From NCBI RefSeq assembly GCF_036013915.1, contig NZ_CP107899.1:5146001-5210000 (forward strand): 64,000 nucleotides of DNA, written 5' to 3'. This document shows, in pieces, positions 1 through 8,029 of the stretch. A program made the translations under genes and the position numbers. The notes below the pieces were generated by a model, which saw nothing but the letters and a program-made list of their open reading frames with translations, searched no databases and had not been told where the DNA came from. Numbering within the stretch: position 1 is the first letter of the stretch; the number at the start of each line of letters is the position of its first letter. Source of the DNA: Streptomyces sp. NBC_00464. Lineage in GTDB: Bacteria; Actinomycetota; Actinomycetes; Streptomycetales; Streptomycetaceae.

Positions 1-138
1 CTCGGCGTCGGCCGGCCCCGCGATCCTGCGGAGCCCGAGTTCCTCCACGGCCAGCAGCCCGGCCAGCGGTACGGGAGGGGTCGGCGGTCCGGCGGGGGAG
101 CCGGGCGGGGTGGGCGGTCCCTTGGAGACGTCGGGCAT
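1..138 (-). CDS. PucR-family transcriptional regulator (N-terminal fragment, cut by window edge)
   Basis: Only the first 46 codons are inside the window; the ATG is at 138 and reading continues off the left edge. After a Pro/Gly-rich leader the protein reads [19 protein letters not shown]. This resembles the start of the purine catabolism regulatory (PucR) N-terminal domain, where a hydrophobic helix is followed by LxLRxxAG. PucR proteins usually end in a helix-turn-helix of the HTH_30 type and control purine or nitrogen-compound catabolism in response to a metabolite. The gene diverges from the guanidino-hydrolase operon at 324 and shares its control region, so it most likely regulates that operon. 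The family call rests on a short stretch and is moderately sure. Confidence 0.6.
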   Translation of the reverse strand, partial: MPDVSKGPPTPPGSPAGPPTPPVPLAGLLAVEELGLRRIAGPADAE

Positions 139-140
139 GG

Positions 141-180
141 ATGGTTCATCCGTTCAGCGAGGCAAGAATGGATGAAACAT
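141..180. promoter_or_regulatory. Inverted repeat between divergent PucR and ureohydrolase genes (candidate PucR operator)
   Basis: ATGGTTCATCC (141-151) and GGATGAAACAT (170-180) form 11-bp arms with one mismatch around an 18-nt spacer. The repeat begins 3 bp upstream of the regulator's start codon and lies in the shared divergent promoter region, the usual place for an autoregulated operator. Assignment to PucR is inference from position. Confidence 0.45.
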
Positions 181-323
181 ACACTTCAGGGTTGCCGTCG
201 GGCCGCCTAGCGTCATCAGCGGACCCGTACGCCTGTTTCCGTGCCGTGGTGAGGGTTCCGGCACACTCGAACCAGCGCGTCATCGATGGAACCGAAGGCA
301 CCGAAGGAAAGGTCACCCACCCC

Positions 324-1334
324 ATGAGCAGCAACGAGACGCCGCGCGGCCCCGTCGACTCCTCCCGCGTCCCGCGGTACGCCGGACCCGCGACGTTCGC
401 CCGGCTGCCCCGCCTCGACGAGGTCGGGACGGCGGACGTCGCCGTCGTCGGTGTGCCCTTCGACTCGGGTGTCTCCTACCGGCCCGGCGCCCGCTTCGGC
501 GGCAACGCGATCCGGGAGGCCTCGCGGCTGCTCCGCCCGTACAACCCGGCACAGGACGCCTCGCCGTTCGCCCTCGCTCAGGTCGCCGACGCCGGGGACA
601 TCGCGGCGAACCCGTTCAACATCAACGAGGCCGTCGAGACGATCGAGGCCGCGGCCGACGACCTCCTCGGAACCGGTGCCCGTCTGATGACGCTCGGCGG
701 CGACCACACCATCGCGCTGCCGCTGCTGCGCTCCGTCGCCAAGAAGCACGGCCCCGTCGCGCTGCTCCACTTCGACGCGCACCTCGACACGTGGGACACC
801 TACTTCGGCGCCGAGTACACCCACGGCACCCCGTTCCGCCGGGCCGTCGAGGAAGGCATCCTCGACACGTCCGCGCTCTCCCACGTCGGCACCCGCGGCC
901 CGCTGTACGGCAAGCAGGACCTCACCGACGACGCCAAGATGGGCTTCGGCATCGTCACCTCCGCCGACGTGATGCGGCGCGGCGTCGACGAGATCGCCGA
1001 CCAGCTGCGTCAGCGCATCGGGGACCGGCCGCTGTACATCTCCATCGACATCGACGTGCTGGACCCGGCACACGCCCCCGGCACCGGCACCCCCGAGGCC
1101 GGCGGCCTCACCTCCCGCGAGCTGCTGGAGATCGTGCGCGGGCTGTCCTCCTGCAACCTGGTCTCCGCCGACCTGGTCGAGGTGGCCCCCGCGTACGATC
1201 ACGCCGAGATCACCTCCGTTGCCGCCTCGCACACCGCGTACGAACTGACGACGATCATGACCCGCCAGATCGCGGAGGCCCGGAACCCGGCCACGGAGGC
1301 CCAGGAACAGATCGCGGAGGCCCGCCAGCAGTGA
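324..1334 (+). CDS. Ureohydrolase of the agmatinase/guanidinobutyrase family
   Basis: A 336-residue enzyme of the arginase/agmatinase superfamily, which hydrolyses a guanidino group to urea and an amine in the cytoplasm. The binuclear Mn/Ni site is complete: GGDHT (H128), DAHLDTWD (D151, H153, D155) and SIDIDVLD (D242, D244). The ATG at 324 is chosen because GGAAAGG lies about 12 nt upstream and the family alignment starts just after it; the frame is open further upstream but without coding character. The stop overlaps the GTG of the next gene, so the pair is translationally coupled. Because the partner is a TPP-dependent decarboxylase-like enzyme, 4-guanidinobutyrate (arginine transaminase pathway) is a better guess for the substrate than agmatine. 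The exact substrate cannot be read from sequence. Confidence 0.88.
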   Translation: MSSNETPRGPVDSSRVPRYAGPATFARLPRLDEVGTADVAVVGVPFDSGVSYRPGARFGGNAIREASRLLRPYNPAQDASPFALAQVADAGDIAANPFNINEAVETIEAAADDLLGTGARLMTLGGDHTIALPLLRSVAKKHGPVALLHFDAHLDTWDTYFGAEYTHGTPFRRAVEEGILDTSALSHVGTRGPLYGKQDLTDDAKMGFGIVTSADVMRRGVDEIADQLRQRIGDRPLYISIDIDVLDPAHAPGTGTPEAGGLTSRELLEIVRGLSSCNLVSADLVEVAPAYDHAEITSVAASHTAYELTTIMTRQIAEARNPATEAQEQIAEARQQ

Positions 1335-3016
1335 GTCACGACCACCACGACGAGCGGCCCGAGCTCACCCCCGGGCAGATCGCCGCCGCCCTGAACCCCC
1401 CGCCCGGACGCAACGGCGGGGACCTCGTCGTCGAGACCCTCCAGGGCCTCGGCGCGACCACCGTCTTCGGCCTGCCCGGACAGCACGCGCTGGGCATGTT
1501 CGACGCGCTGCGCCGCTCGTCCCTCGGCTACGTCGGCCTGCGCGTCGAGAACAACGCGGGCTTCGCCGCCGACGCCTACGGGCGCATCACCGGCGAGGTC
1601 GCCCCGCTCCTCCTGTCCACCGGACCCGGCGCGCTCACCTCGCTCGCCGCCCTCCAGGAGGCGGCGGCCGCCTCCGCTCCCGTACTGGCGATCTCCAGCC
1701 AGATCCCGACCGCGGGCCTGGGCGGCGGCCGGCACGGCTATCTGCACGAGCTGCGCGACCAGAAGGCGTCGTTCCGCGACATCGTGAAGTCGGTCCACAC
1801 CGTCCGTACCGCCTCGCAGATCCCGTCCGCGATCGCCGCCGCCTGGGAGTCCGCGCTCACGGCCCCGCACGGCCCGGTCTGGATCGAGATCCCCGAGGAC
1901 GTGCTCACCGCCGAAACGACGCTGCCCGTCGTCACGGCGATGGACGCCACCCCGCGCGAGGTGCACGCCCGCCCCGAGCTCATCGCGGTCGCGGCGCACC
2001 TGCTGTCGAACGCGGAGCGCCCGGCGATCGTCGCGGGCGGCGGAGTCGTACGCTCCGACGCGTCCGGCAAGCTGCGCGCCCTCGCGGAGAAGGTCGGCGC
2101 CCCGGTCGTCACCACCTACGGCGGCAAGGGTGCCTTCCCGTGGGAGCACCCGCTCTCGCTCCGGTCCTGGATCGAGGACCGGCACACGACGGACTTCCTG
2201 GAGGACGCCGACGTCCTGCTCGTCGTCGGCTCCGGACTCGGTGAGCTCTCCTCGAACTACTACACGTTCGCCCCGCGCGGCCGCATCGTGCAGATCGAGG
2301 CCGACGCCGGGAAGCTGGAGGCCAACCACCCCGCCCTCGGCATCCACGCCGACGCCCGCGACGCGCTGTCCGACCTCCTCGAAGCGGTCACCCCGCGCGA
2401 GGACCCGGCCGCCGCCGAGCGCGTCACGGCGGTGCTCGGGCGGGTACGGGACCGGATCGCCGCCCAGGAACGCACCCTGGAACAGCACCTCATCGCCGGA
2501 ATCCGGACCGCCCTGCCGGACACGTCCCCGAGCTTCTGGGACATGACGATCCTCGCCTACTGGGCCTGGGCCGCCTTCGACGCCCGCCACCCCAACACCA
2601 TGCACTCGGCCCAGGGCTCGGGCGGCCTCGGCTACGCCTTCCCGGCGGCCATCGGTGCGGCCGCCGCCGACCGCACGAAGCCCGTCCTCGCGGTCTCCGG
2701 CGACGGCGGCGCGATGTACTCGATCGCGGAACTCGCCACCGCCCGCCAGTACGACCTCCCGGTCACCTGGCTGATCGTCGACGACGGCGGCTACGGCATC
2801 CTGCGTGAGTACATGACCGACGCGTTCGGAGAGACCAGCGCGACGGAACTGTCCCGCCCGGACTTCGTCGCCCTCGCCGAGTCCTTCGGCGTCCCCGCGG
2901 TCCGTACGAGCCCCGAGACGCTCACCGACGACCTGGCCAAGGCCCTCGCACAGCCCGGCCCCTCGGTCGTCGTGCTCCCGGCGCTGCTGCGGATGTTCGA
3001 GCCGACGCACCTGTAG
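1331..3016 (+). CDS. TPP-dependent enzyme, acetolactate-synthase fold (candidate 2-ketoarginine decarboxylase)
   Basis: A 561-residue enzyme with the three-domain architecture of the pyruvate oxidase/acetolactate synthase family: N-terminal pyrimidine-binding domain with the activating Glu in [15 protein letters not shown], a central domain, and a C-terminal diphosphate-binding domain with [12 protein letters not shown] followed about 20 residues later by DDGGYG. The start is GTG in a GTGA overlap with the upstream stop. The enzyme is probably not a biosynthetic acetolactate synthase: no regulatory subunit gene or ilv gene is nearby. Known pathway: in Pseudomonas, AruI of this family decarboxylates 2-ketoarginine and a ureohydrolase later acts on 4-guanidinobutyrate. 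The operon pairing here fits that logic, but the substrate is inferred only. Confidence 0.8.
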   Translation: MSHDHHDERPELTPGQIAAALNPPPGRNGGDLVVETLQGLGATTVFGLPGQHALGMFDALRRSSLGYVGLRVENNAGFAADAYGRITGEVAPLLLSTGPGALTSLAALQEAAAASAPVLAISSQIPTAGLGGGRHGYLHELRDQKASFRDIVKSVHTVRTASQIPSAIAAAWESALTAPHGPVWIEIPEDVLTAETTLPVVTAMDATPREVHARPELIAVAAHLLSNAERPAIVAGGGVVRSDASGKLRALAEKVGAPVVTTYGGKGAFPWEHPLSLRSWIEDRHTTDFLEDADVLLVVGSGLGELSSNYYTFAPRGRIVQIEADAGKLEANHPALGIHADARDALSDLLEAVTPREDPAAAERVTAVLGRVRDRIAAQERTLEQHLIAGIRTALPDTSPSFWDMTILAYWAWAAFDARHPNTMHSAQGSGGLGYAFPAAIGAAAADRTKPVLAVSGDGGAMYSIAELATARQYDLPVTWLIVDDGGYGILREYMTDAFGETSATELSRPDFVALAESFGVPAVRTSPETLTDDLAKALAQPGPSVVVLPALLRMFEPTHL

Positions 3017-3062
3017 AGCCGTGCCGTGCCCCGGGGCGGCGGCCGCGGGGCACGGGTGCGTA

Positions 3063-3422
3063 TCACCGCGGGGCGGTATCGAGCGCCTGAACCTGCGCGT
3101 GCCACCCGTCGCAGAACTCCTCCTGCTGCGCCGACGTCAGTGACCCGGGCAACTCCCTGGTGCGGGGCAGCAGGTCGGGTATGGACCGGAAGATGGCCAC
3201 CGACGCCTCCCCCCTGCGCTGGTTCTGCGCGCGCATGAGGTACGTCACCACCCGGTCCAGATGGTCCTTCAGCGCGCCCCGGGGGTTCTTCGACGCGGTG
3301 GCCCGGGCACCGGGCCGGTCCAGCGTGGCCTTCGCGTTCGGCGCACTGAGCCGCTCCAGCGCGGCCAACGCCGCGTACAACTGCCCACAACGATAGGCAT
3401 CCGTGGGCTGAGCGTCCGACAT
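3063..3422 (-). CDS. Orphan Cas8c/Csd1 C-terminal-like protein (Cas11c-like)
   Basis: A 119-residue protein whose ATG at 3422 follows a good GGGAGG site. The N-terminal AYRCGQLYAALAALERL resembles the AYxxGRLxAVLExxQ helix that opens the C-terminal domain of type I-C Cas8c (Csd1). The C-terminal LPGSLTSAQQEEFCDGWHAQ resembles the FPxxLxxEEQGxFxLGYYHQ ending of that family. In type I-C systems this segment is also made separately from an internal start as the small subunit Cas11c (about 120 residues), which is the length seen here. No cas gene, repeat array or other defence gene is nearby; the gene converges on the TPP enzyme. Function unknown: it may be a domesticated Cas11-like protein or a distant fold relative. 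The similarity was judged by eye, from memory of the family. Confidence 0.6.
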   Translation of the reverse strand: MSDAQPTDAYRCGQLYAALAALERLSAPNAKATLDRPGARATASKNPRGALKDHLDRVVTYLMRAQNQRRGEASVAIFRSIPDLLPRTRELPGSLTSAQQEEFCDGWHAQVQALDTAPR

Positions 3423-3908
3423 GGTCCCTCCCCGATTCCACCGGCGGAGGTCATCCCTACCCGTCCCGGGCCGCCGGGGAACGCCGGACACCCGGCGCGT
3501 ACGACCTTCCGTCAGTCCGCGGGGCAACCCAGTGGGCACGCCCCCCGAACCTCAGGGGCCGGAAGCCACACACATGAAGACACCTCCGGAGGAGACACAC
3601 TCCGGCTGCGGGTGAAGCTCCTCCCACCGGTCCGGTCCCCGCTCCTCCGCTTTAACGCAGGGGACACCTTCCGTAGCTCTCCCGTAACACCTGGGCGCAA
3701 GACTCTCGGTATCGCGCAGCTCCCGGGATCGACAGGCTCATCCGCCCGCCGGGGCTGCAAGCTCACGACGCGTCCGGCAGCAAGGCCGGCGCGTGCGTGC
3801 CCGGTCCGCCCTGTGCGGGCCGGTGGAAGCGCCGGGGGCGGTGACCGCGCTTCGTTCCCCCGCGTACCGGCTCGACGGCCGCGTACGCCGCGAAGAGGGA
3901 GAACCACG
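3423..3908. other. Intergenic stretch without a recognisable gene
   Basis: 486 nt between the Cas11c-like gene and the purine operon, to whose promoter it must contribute. I see no convincing coding frame, tRNA or known riboswitch. Two loose GTNAC-type half-sites (TTAAC at 3652-3656 with GACAC six bases later, and GTAAC at 3684-3688) recall the nitrogen regulator GlnR's box but are too degenerate to call. Confidence 0.4.
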
Positions 3909-4931
3909 TTGACCACAGAGCCGTACAGCATGCCCGCCGAGCGGGAGACCGGGGCCGAGCAGGAGCTCGACCGGGAGCGGCGGATGGGTGCCGCGACCGG
4001 GACCGCGACTGCTGCCCGGGACATCCGGGTCGTCGATCTGACCGACTTCGAGGCCCGCCGAGCCGAAATCACCGCGGAGTTGTGGCAGGCCGCCACCGAG
4101 ATCGGCTTCTTCCAGCTCTCGGGGCACGGCCTCGACCCGGCCGAGATCGACGCGGCGTTCGGCGCAGCCGAGGCGTACTTCGACCTGCCCGTCGGCATCA
4201 AGAGCCGCAACGCGCTCAAGAAGGGTCTGAACACGGGCTGGGAGTACCGCAGTCAGGTACGCCCCTCCACCGGTACCCCGGACGAGAAGGAGTCCTACCA
4301 GCTCACCCGGCCGCACATGGACGGGCTGTGGCCGGACGAGGGCGAACTGCCGGGATTCCGCGAGACCCTGCTCGATTTCGAGCGCCGCTGTCACACCGTC
4401 GCCCACCAGGTGCTGTCCTGCTTCGCCGAACGCCTCGGCTTCGCACGTGACTTCTTCGCCCGACGGCATGATCCGGCGAGCCCCCTGCACCAGAGCACCC
4501 TGCGGCTCCTGCACTACTACGCCGTACCCGAGCAGGAGCGCGGTCAGGCGGACGGCGGATGGCGCGCCGGAGCTCACACCGACTTCGACTGCCTGACCCT
4601 GCTCTTCCAGCGCGACGGGCAGGACGGTCTCCAGGTGTGCCCCGGCAAGGAGGCCGACGGCCGCGCATGGACGCCCGTACCGGCTCGTGGCGACCTCATC
4701 ACCTGCAACATCGGCGACATGCTCATGCGGTGGAGCGGCGATCTCCTGCCGTCCAATTTCCACCGGGTCGCCACGCCCGGTCCACAGGACGACCAGGGGC
4801 CGCGCTACTCCATCGCCTACTTCGCGCAGGCCGACCGGGACGCGGTGATCGCCGCGCCGGACGGGCGCCACGCGCCGATCACCGCCGAGGAGTACTTGCG
4901 GCAGCGCATCGCCGCCAACTTCGCCGGCTGA
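3909..4931 (+). CDS. 2-oxoglutarate/Fe(II)-dependent oxygenase, isopenicillin N synthase-like family
   Basis: A 340-residue cytosolic oxygenase. An N-terminal DIOX_N segment (about residues 39-170, including GFFQLSGHG) precedes the double-stranded beta-helix core. Fe(II) ligands are H223 and D225 (GAHTDFDCLTLL) and H285 (SNFHRVATP); RYS at 299-301 supplies the Arg/Ser that binds 2-oxoglutarate. The start is taken as TTG at 3909, preceded by AGGGAGAA; ATG at 3930 is an alternative. It is the first gene of an apparent operon with an amidohydrolase and a nucleobase permease, so a purine or related heterocycle is the likely substrate, by analogy with thymine 7-hydroxylase of the same fold. Gibberellin, ethylene or antibiotic chemistry typical of other family members has no support here. 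Confidence 0.85.
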   Translation: MTTEPYSMPAERETGAEQELDRERRMGAATGTATAARDIRVVDLTDFEARRAEITAELWQAATEIGFFQLSGHGLDPAEIDAAFGAAEAYFDLPVGIKSRNALKKGLNTGWEYRSQVRPSTGTPDEKESYQLTRPHMDGLWPDEGELPGFRETLLDFERRCHTVAHQVLSCFAERLGFARDFFARRHDPASPLHQSTLRLLHYYAVPEQERGQADGGWRAGAHTDFDCLTLLFQRDGQDGLQVCPGKEADGRAWTPVPARGDLITCNIGDMLMRWSGDLLPSNFHRVATPGPQDDQGPRYSIAYFAQADRDAVIAAPDGRHAPITAEEYLRQRIAANFAG

Positions 4932-5031
4932 CGGGCGGCCGCCCGCAGAGGCGGCCTCCGCCGCCGTGGCAGCTCGCGCGAGCGGCCACGGCGGCCCCTT
5001 CCGACACCCACGCACGAAAGCGGGGTCCCGC

Positions 5032-6474
5032 ATGTCCGCACCACGTCCGTGCACGCTGCTGCTGTCCGGTGCCCAGGTGGTCACCGTCGATGACGCGCGC
5101 ACCGTTCACCCCGACGGGGCGGTGGCCGTCGACGGCCACCGCATCGTCGACGTCGGCCCGACCGCCGACCTGGCCGCCCGCTGGCGGCCGCACCGCACCG
5201 TCGACTGCCGTGGCAGCGCCGTCCTGCCCGGTTTCACCGACGCCCACACCCACCTGTTCCAGAGCCTGGCCCGGGGCATCGGTGACGGCCTGGCCATCGG
5301 GCGGTGGCTGAACGAGTTCATGTGGCCGTACGCCATTCACCTCGACTCCGAGGACGCCCGGATCGCCGCCCGGCTGGGGGCCGTGGAGGCCGCCCGAGCC
5401 GGCATCACCACGGTCGTGGACCACCACTACGCGCCCAGCGACCCCGAGACCGTTCTGGCCGTCGCCGACGCGATCGAGGAGATCGGACTGCGCGGGGCGG
5501 TCGCCCGCGGCATGCTCGGCGACCGTACCGCCGTCGCGGAGGCGCGCGGCCTGCCGACCGCCCTCTACCGCTACAGCACCGACCAGGAACTCGACCTCAC
5601 CCGCCAGTGCATGGCCGCCCGTGGCGCCGAGTCCAGGGTGCGTGTCTGGCCCGCTCCCCTGAACCTTTCCTACGGCGACCGGGACCTGGTGCGCGGATCC
5701 GCTGCCCTCGCCCGCGAGCACGGGGTTCGCTGGCACACCCACTGCAGTGAGGGGGCCAAGGACCCGCAGAGCTTCCTGGACCGGCACGGGAAACGGCCGG
5801 TCGCCTGGTTGGCGGCGGAGGACCTGCTGGACGAGCACACCACACTGGCCCATGCGGTGTGGCTCGACGAGGAGGAGACCGAGGCGGTCGGCGCGTACGG
5901 GGCGGGCGTGGCCCACTGCCCCTGCTCCAACGCCTATCTGGCCTCCGGCGCGATGCCCTGGCGCGGCCTGCGCGACGCGGGCGCGGTGGTGGCCCTCGGC
6001 ACGGACGGCCCCAGCGCGGGCGGTCGCCAGGACATGTTCGAGGTGATGAAGCAGACCTTGTTCGGGCAGCGCCTGAGCAGGCTCGATCCATCGGCCGTGC
6101 GGTGCGAGGAGGCCATCGAGGCCGCGACACGCGACGGTGCCCGGTACGCGGGTATCGAAGGCGGCGGGGTGATCCGGCCGGGCTCGCCGGCCGACCTGGT
6201 GGTCGTGGACCTGACGGGAACAGCCGTGCAGCCCGTACACCGGGCGGTGTCCGCGCTCGTCTACTCCGCCCGTGCGGCGGACGTGGTGATGACGCTCGTG
6301 GACGGGCGCGTCGTGTACGAGAACGGCCGCTGCCCGGGCGTCGACGAGGAGGCGCTGGCCGCGCACGCCCGGGAGCGGGCGGAGCGCATGGTGCGGCGGG
6401 CGGATTTCGGGGCTCTGACCGAGCCGTGGCGTGACGGGAACCAGGACCGGCGGAGAAGGGTGGCGACATCGTGA
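5032..6474 (+). CDS. Amidohydrolase, 8-oxoguanine deaminase-like
   Basis: A 480-residue metal-dependent hydrolase of the ATZ/TRZ-guanine deaminase group, which hydrolyses an amino or halogen substituent on purine or triazine rings. The metal ligands are visible: H72 and H74 (DAHTHLFQ), H237 in HTHCSEG with E240, H274 (TLAHAVWL) and D325 (LGTDGPS). Length and the HTHCSE motif suit 8-oxoguanine deaminase and related enzymes. The neighbours (an oxygenase upstream, a xanthine/uracil-type permease starting inside its stop codon) support a role in purine salvage or degradation. The ATG at 5032 follows a GA-rich stretch 101 nt after the oxygenase stop. Alternatives are guanine or S-adenosylhomocysteine deaminase activity. 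Confidence 0.82.
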   Translation: MSAPRPCTLLLSGAQVVTVDDARTVHPDGAVAVDGHRIVDVGPTADLAARWRPHRTVDCRGSAVLPGFTDAHTHLFQSLARGIGDGLAIGRWLNEFMWPYAIHLDSEDARIAARLGAVEAARAGITTVVDHHYAPSDPETVLAVADAIEEIGLRGAVARGMLGDRTAVAEARGLPTALYRYSTDQELDLTRQCMAARGAESRVRVWPAPLNLSYGDRDLVRGSAALAREHGVRWHTHCSEGAKDPQSFLDRHGKRPVAWLAAEDLLDEHTTLAHAVWLDEEETEAVGAYGAGVAHCPCSNAYLASGAMPWRGLRDAGAVVALGTDGPSAGGRQDMFEVMKQTLFGQRLSRLDPSAVRCEEAIEAATRDGARYAGIEGGGVIRPGSPADLVVVDLTGTAVQPVHRAVSALVYSARAADVVMTLVDGRVVYENGRCPGVDEEALAAHARERAERMVRRADFGALTEPWRDGNQDRRRRVATS

Positions 6475-7880
6475 CCGACACACACACGCAACCGGCACAG
6501 GGGCAGGGGCAGGACAGGAAGGCTGCCGGAGGTACTGTCGCCGACCCGGTCGAGGCGGTGCCGCAGTGGTGGCGGCTCGGTGTGCTGGGCCTGCAGCACG
6601 TCCTCGCGTTCTACGCGGGTGCCGTGGTCATGCCGCTTCTGGTGGCCCAGGGCATGGGGCTGTCCGCTGCTGACACGGCGGCCCTGATCAACACCGCACT
6701 GGTGGCCTGCGGGGCCGCGACGCTGCTGCAGGCGGTCGGCCTGCCGGGCATCGGCATCCGGCTGCCCGTCGTCCAGGGCATGTCGACCGCGGCCGTGCCC
6801 TCCTTGGTATCGGTCGGTGTCGCCGCGGGCGGCGGGAAGGCGGGACTGCCCACGGTCTTCGGGGCGGTGATCACGGCGGGGGTGGTCCTCTTCCTTGTCG
6901 CACCCGTGTTCGGCCGGCTCATCCGCTTCTTCCCTCCGCTGGTCACCGGCACCATCGTGATCATCGTCGGCGTGACCCTGATGGGAGTCGCGGCGCGGCA
7001 GGTCGGCGGCGGCGACTCCTCCGCAGCCGACTTCGGCACCCCCGCGCATCTCGGCCTGGCCGGGGCCACTCTGGCGGTGATCGTGGTGCTGTCCCGGTTC
7101 GCCAAGGGCTTCCTCGCCTCCGTCGCCGTGCTCGTGGGCCTCGCCGCCGGAACGGCACTGGCCGCGACCGTGGGGCGTACGGACTTCTCCGGCATAGGCA
7201 AGGCCGACTGGGTCGGCATGCAGGCCCCCCTGCACTACGGCGCACCGCGCTTCGACGTCATGGCCGTCCTTGCGATCGTCCTCGTCCTCGTGATCATCGC
7301 GGTGGAGTCCATCGGCCAGTTCTTCGCTGTGGGAGAGATAGCCGGACGGGAGGTCGACGAACGGGACATCACCCGCGCCCTGCGCGCCGACGGACTGGCG
7401 ACCGTCCTGGCCGGGCTGATCAACTCCTTCCCGACCACGGTCTACTCGCAGAACGTCGGACTGCTGCGGCTGACCCGTGTCACCTCCCGCTGGATCGTCG
7501 CAGCGGCCGGCGTGTTCATGCTGGTCCTCGGTCTGATGCCCAAGGTGGGTGCGGTGGTCGCGGCCATGCCCGCCGCCGTGCTGGGCGGCGCGACCATCGT
7601 CCTGTTCTCCACGATCGCCGTCGTCGGCGTGCAGATCCTCGTCAAGGCCGACCTCTCCGATGCCCGCAACACCGTGCTGGTCGCGGCGAGCCTCGGCATC
7701 GGGTTCCTGCCCACCGCCTATCCCCAGTTTGCGGAGCACATGCCCACGCGGCAGCTCCAGGTGCTCTTCGAGAGCGGCATCATGCTCGGCACGCTGTCGG
7801 CCGTCCTGCTCAATCTGTTCTTCCACCATCTGGGGCGGCTCACGGCCCGCCCTGCGCGGGTCGCCACTGAACCGGCCTAG
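6471..7880 (+). CDS. NCS2-family nucleobase:cation symporter (xanthine/uracil permease)
   Basis: A 469-residue integral membrane protein with 12 or more hydrophobic segments. The family hallmarks are present: the QH motif in the first membrane helix (LGLQHVLAFYAG) and the NAT signature QNVGLLRLTRVTSR. These carriers import xanthine, urate, uracil or related bases with protons or sodium. The GTG start overlaps the deaminase stop (GTGA), so the three genes 3909-7880 form one purine uptake and conversion operon. The short N-terminal tail (about 35 residues, Gln-rich) is cytoplasmic and unconserved. Specificity among purines cannot be assigned. Confidence 0.9.
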   Translation: MTDTHTQPAQGQGQDRKAAGGTVADPVEAVPQWWRLGVLGLQHVLAFYAGAVVMPLLVAQGMGLSAADTAALINTALVACGAATLLQAVGLPGIGIRLPVVQGMSTAAVPSLVSVGVAAGGGKAGLPTVFGAVITAGVVLFLVAPVFGRLIRFFPPLVTGTIVIIVGVTLMGVAARQVGGGDSSAADFGTPAHLGLAGATLAVIVVLSRFAKGFLASVAVLVGLAAGTALAATVGRTDFSGIGKADWVGMQAPLHYGAPRFDVMAVLAIVLVLVIIAVESIGQFFAVGEIAGREVDERDITRALRADGLATVLAGLINSFPTTVYSQNVGLLRLTRVTSRWIVAAAGVFMLVLGLMPKVGAVVAAMPAAVLGGATIVLFSTIAVVGVQILVKADLSDARNTVLVAASLGIGFLPTAYPQFAEHMPTRQLQVLFESGIMLGTLSAVLLNLFFHHLGRLTARPARVATEPA

Positions 7881-7904
7881 ACGTACAGACCCGCACAGGG
7901 GAAG

Positions 7905-7917
7905 CCGGCCCGGCCGG
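7905..7917 (+). terminator. Short GC hairpin after the permease gene
   Basis: CCGGCC and GGCCGG separated by a single C, 25 nt after the permease stop. There is no T-run and the loop is too tight to be a strong terminator, so it is a weak candidate only. Confidence 0.25.
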
Positions 7918-8029
7918 ATCCGCACGAAAGGACCTACGCCCAAGGTCCCGTATTTGTTGCAGCGGGATGAAATCCGCAGCCCACCGCGTTGGTGCCTTCC
8001 GGCAGGGCAGGTCGATCGGGAGGCACCGG

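Noticed and set aside
216..1232. A 338-codon minus-strand frame opposite the ureohydrolase
   Set aside because: Gly/Val/Asp-rich shadow with no motif; the plus strand carries all metal-binding motifs in order.
3063..3422. Possibility of a nearby CRISPR array to go with the Cas11c-like gene
   Set aside because: I scanned the surrounding region for regularly spaced repeats of 25-40 bp and found none; no cas1, cas2 or cas3-like protein is in the window.
3423..3908. Guanidine or purine riboswitch ahead of the purine operon
   Set aside because: None of the conserved core motifs of those riboswitch classes could be found by eye.
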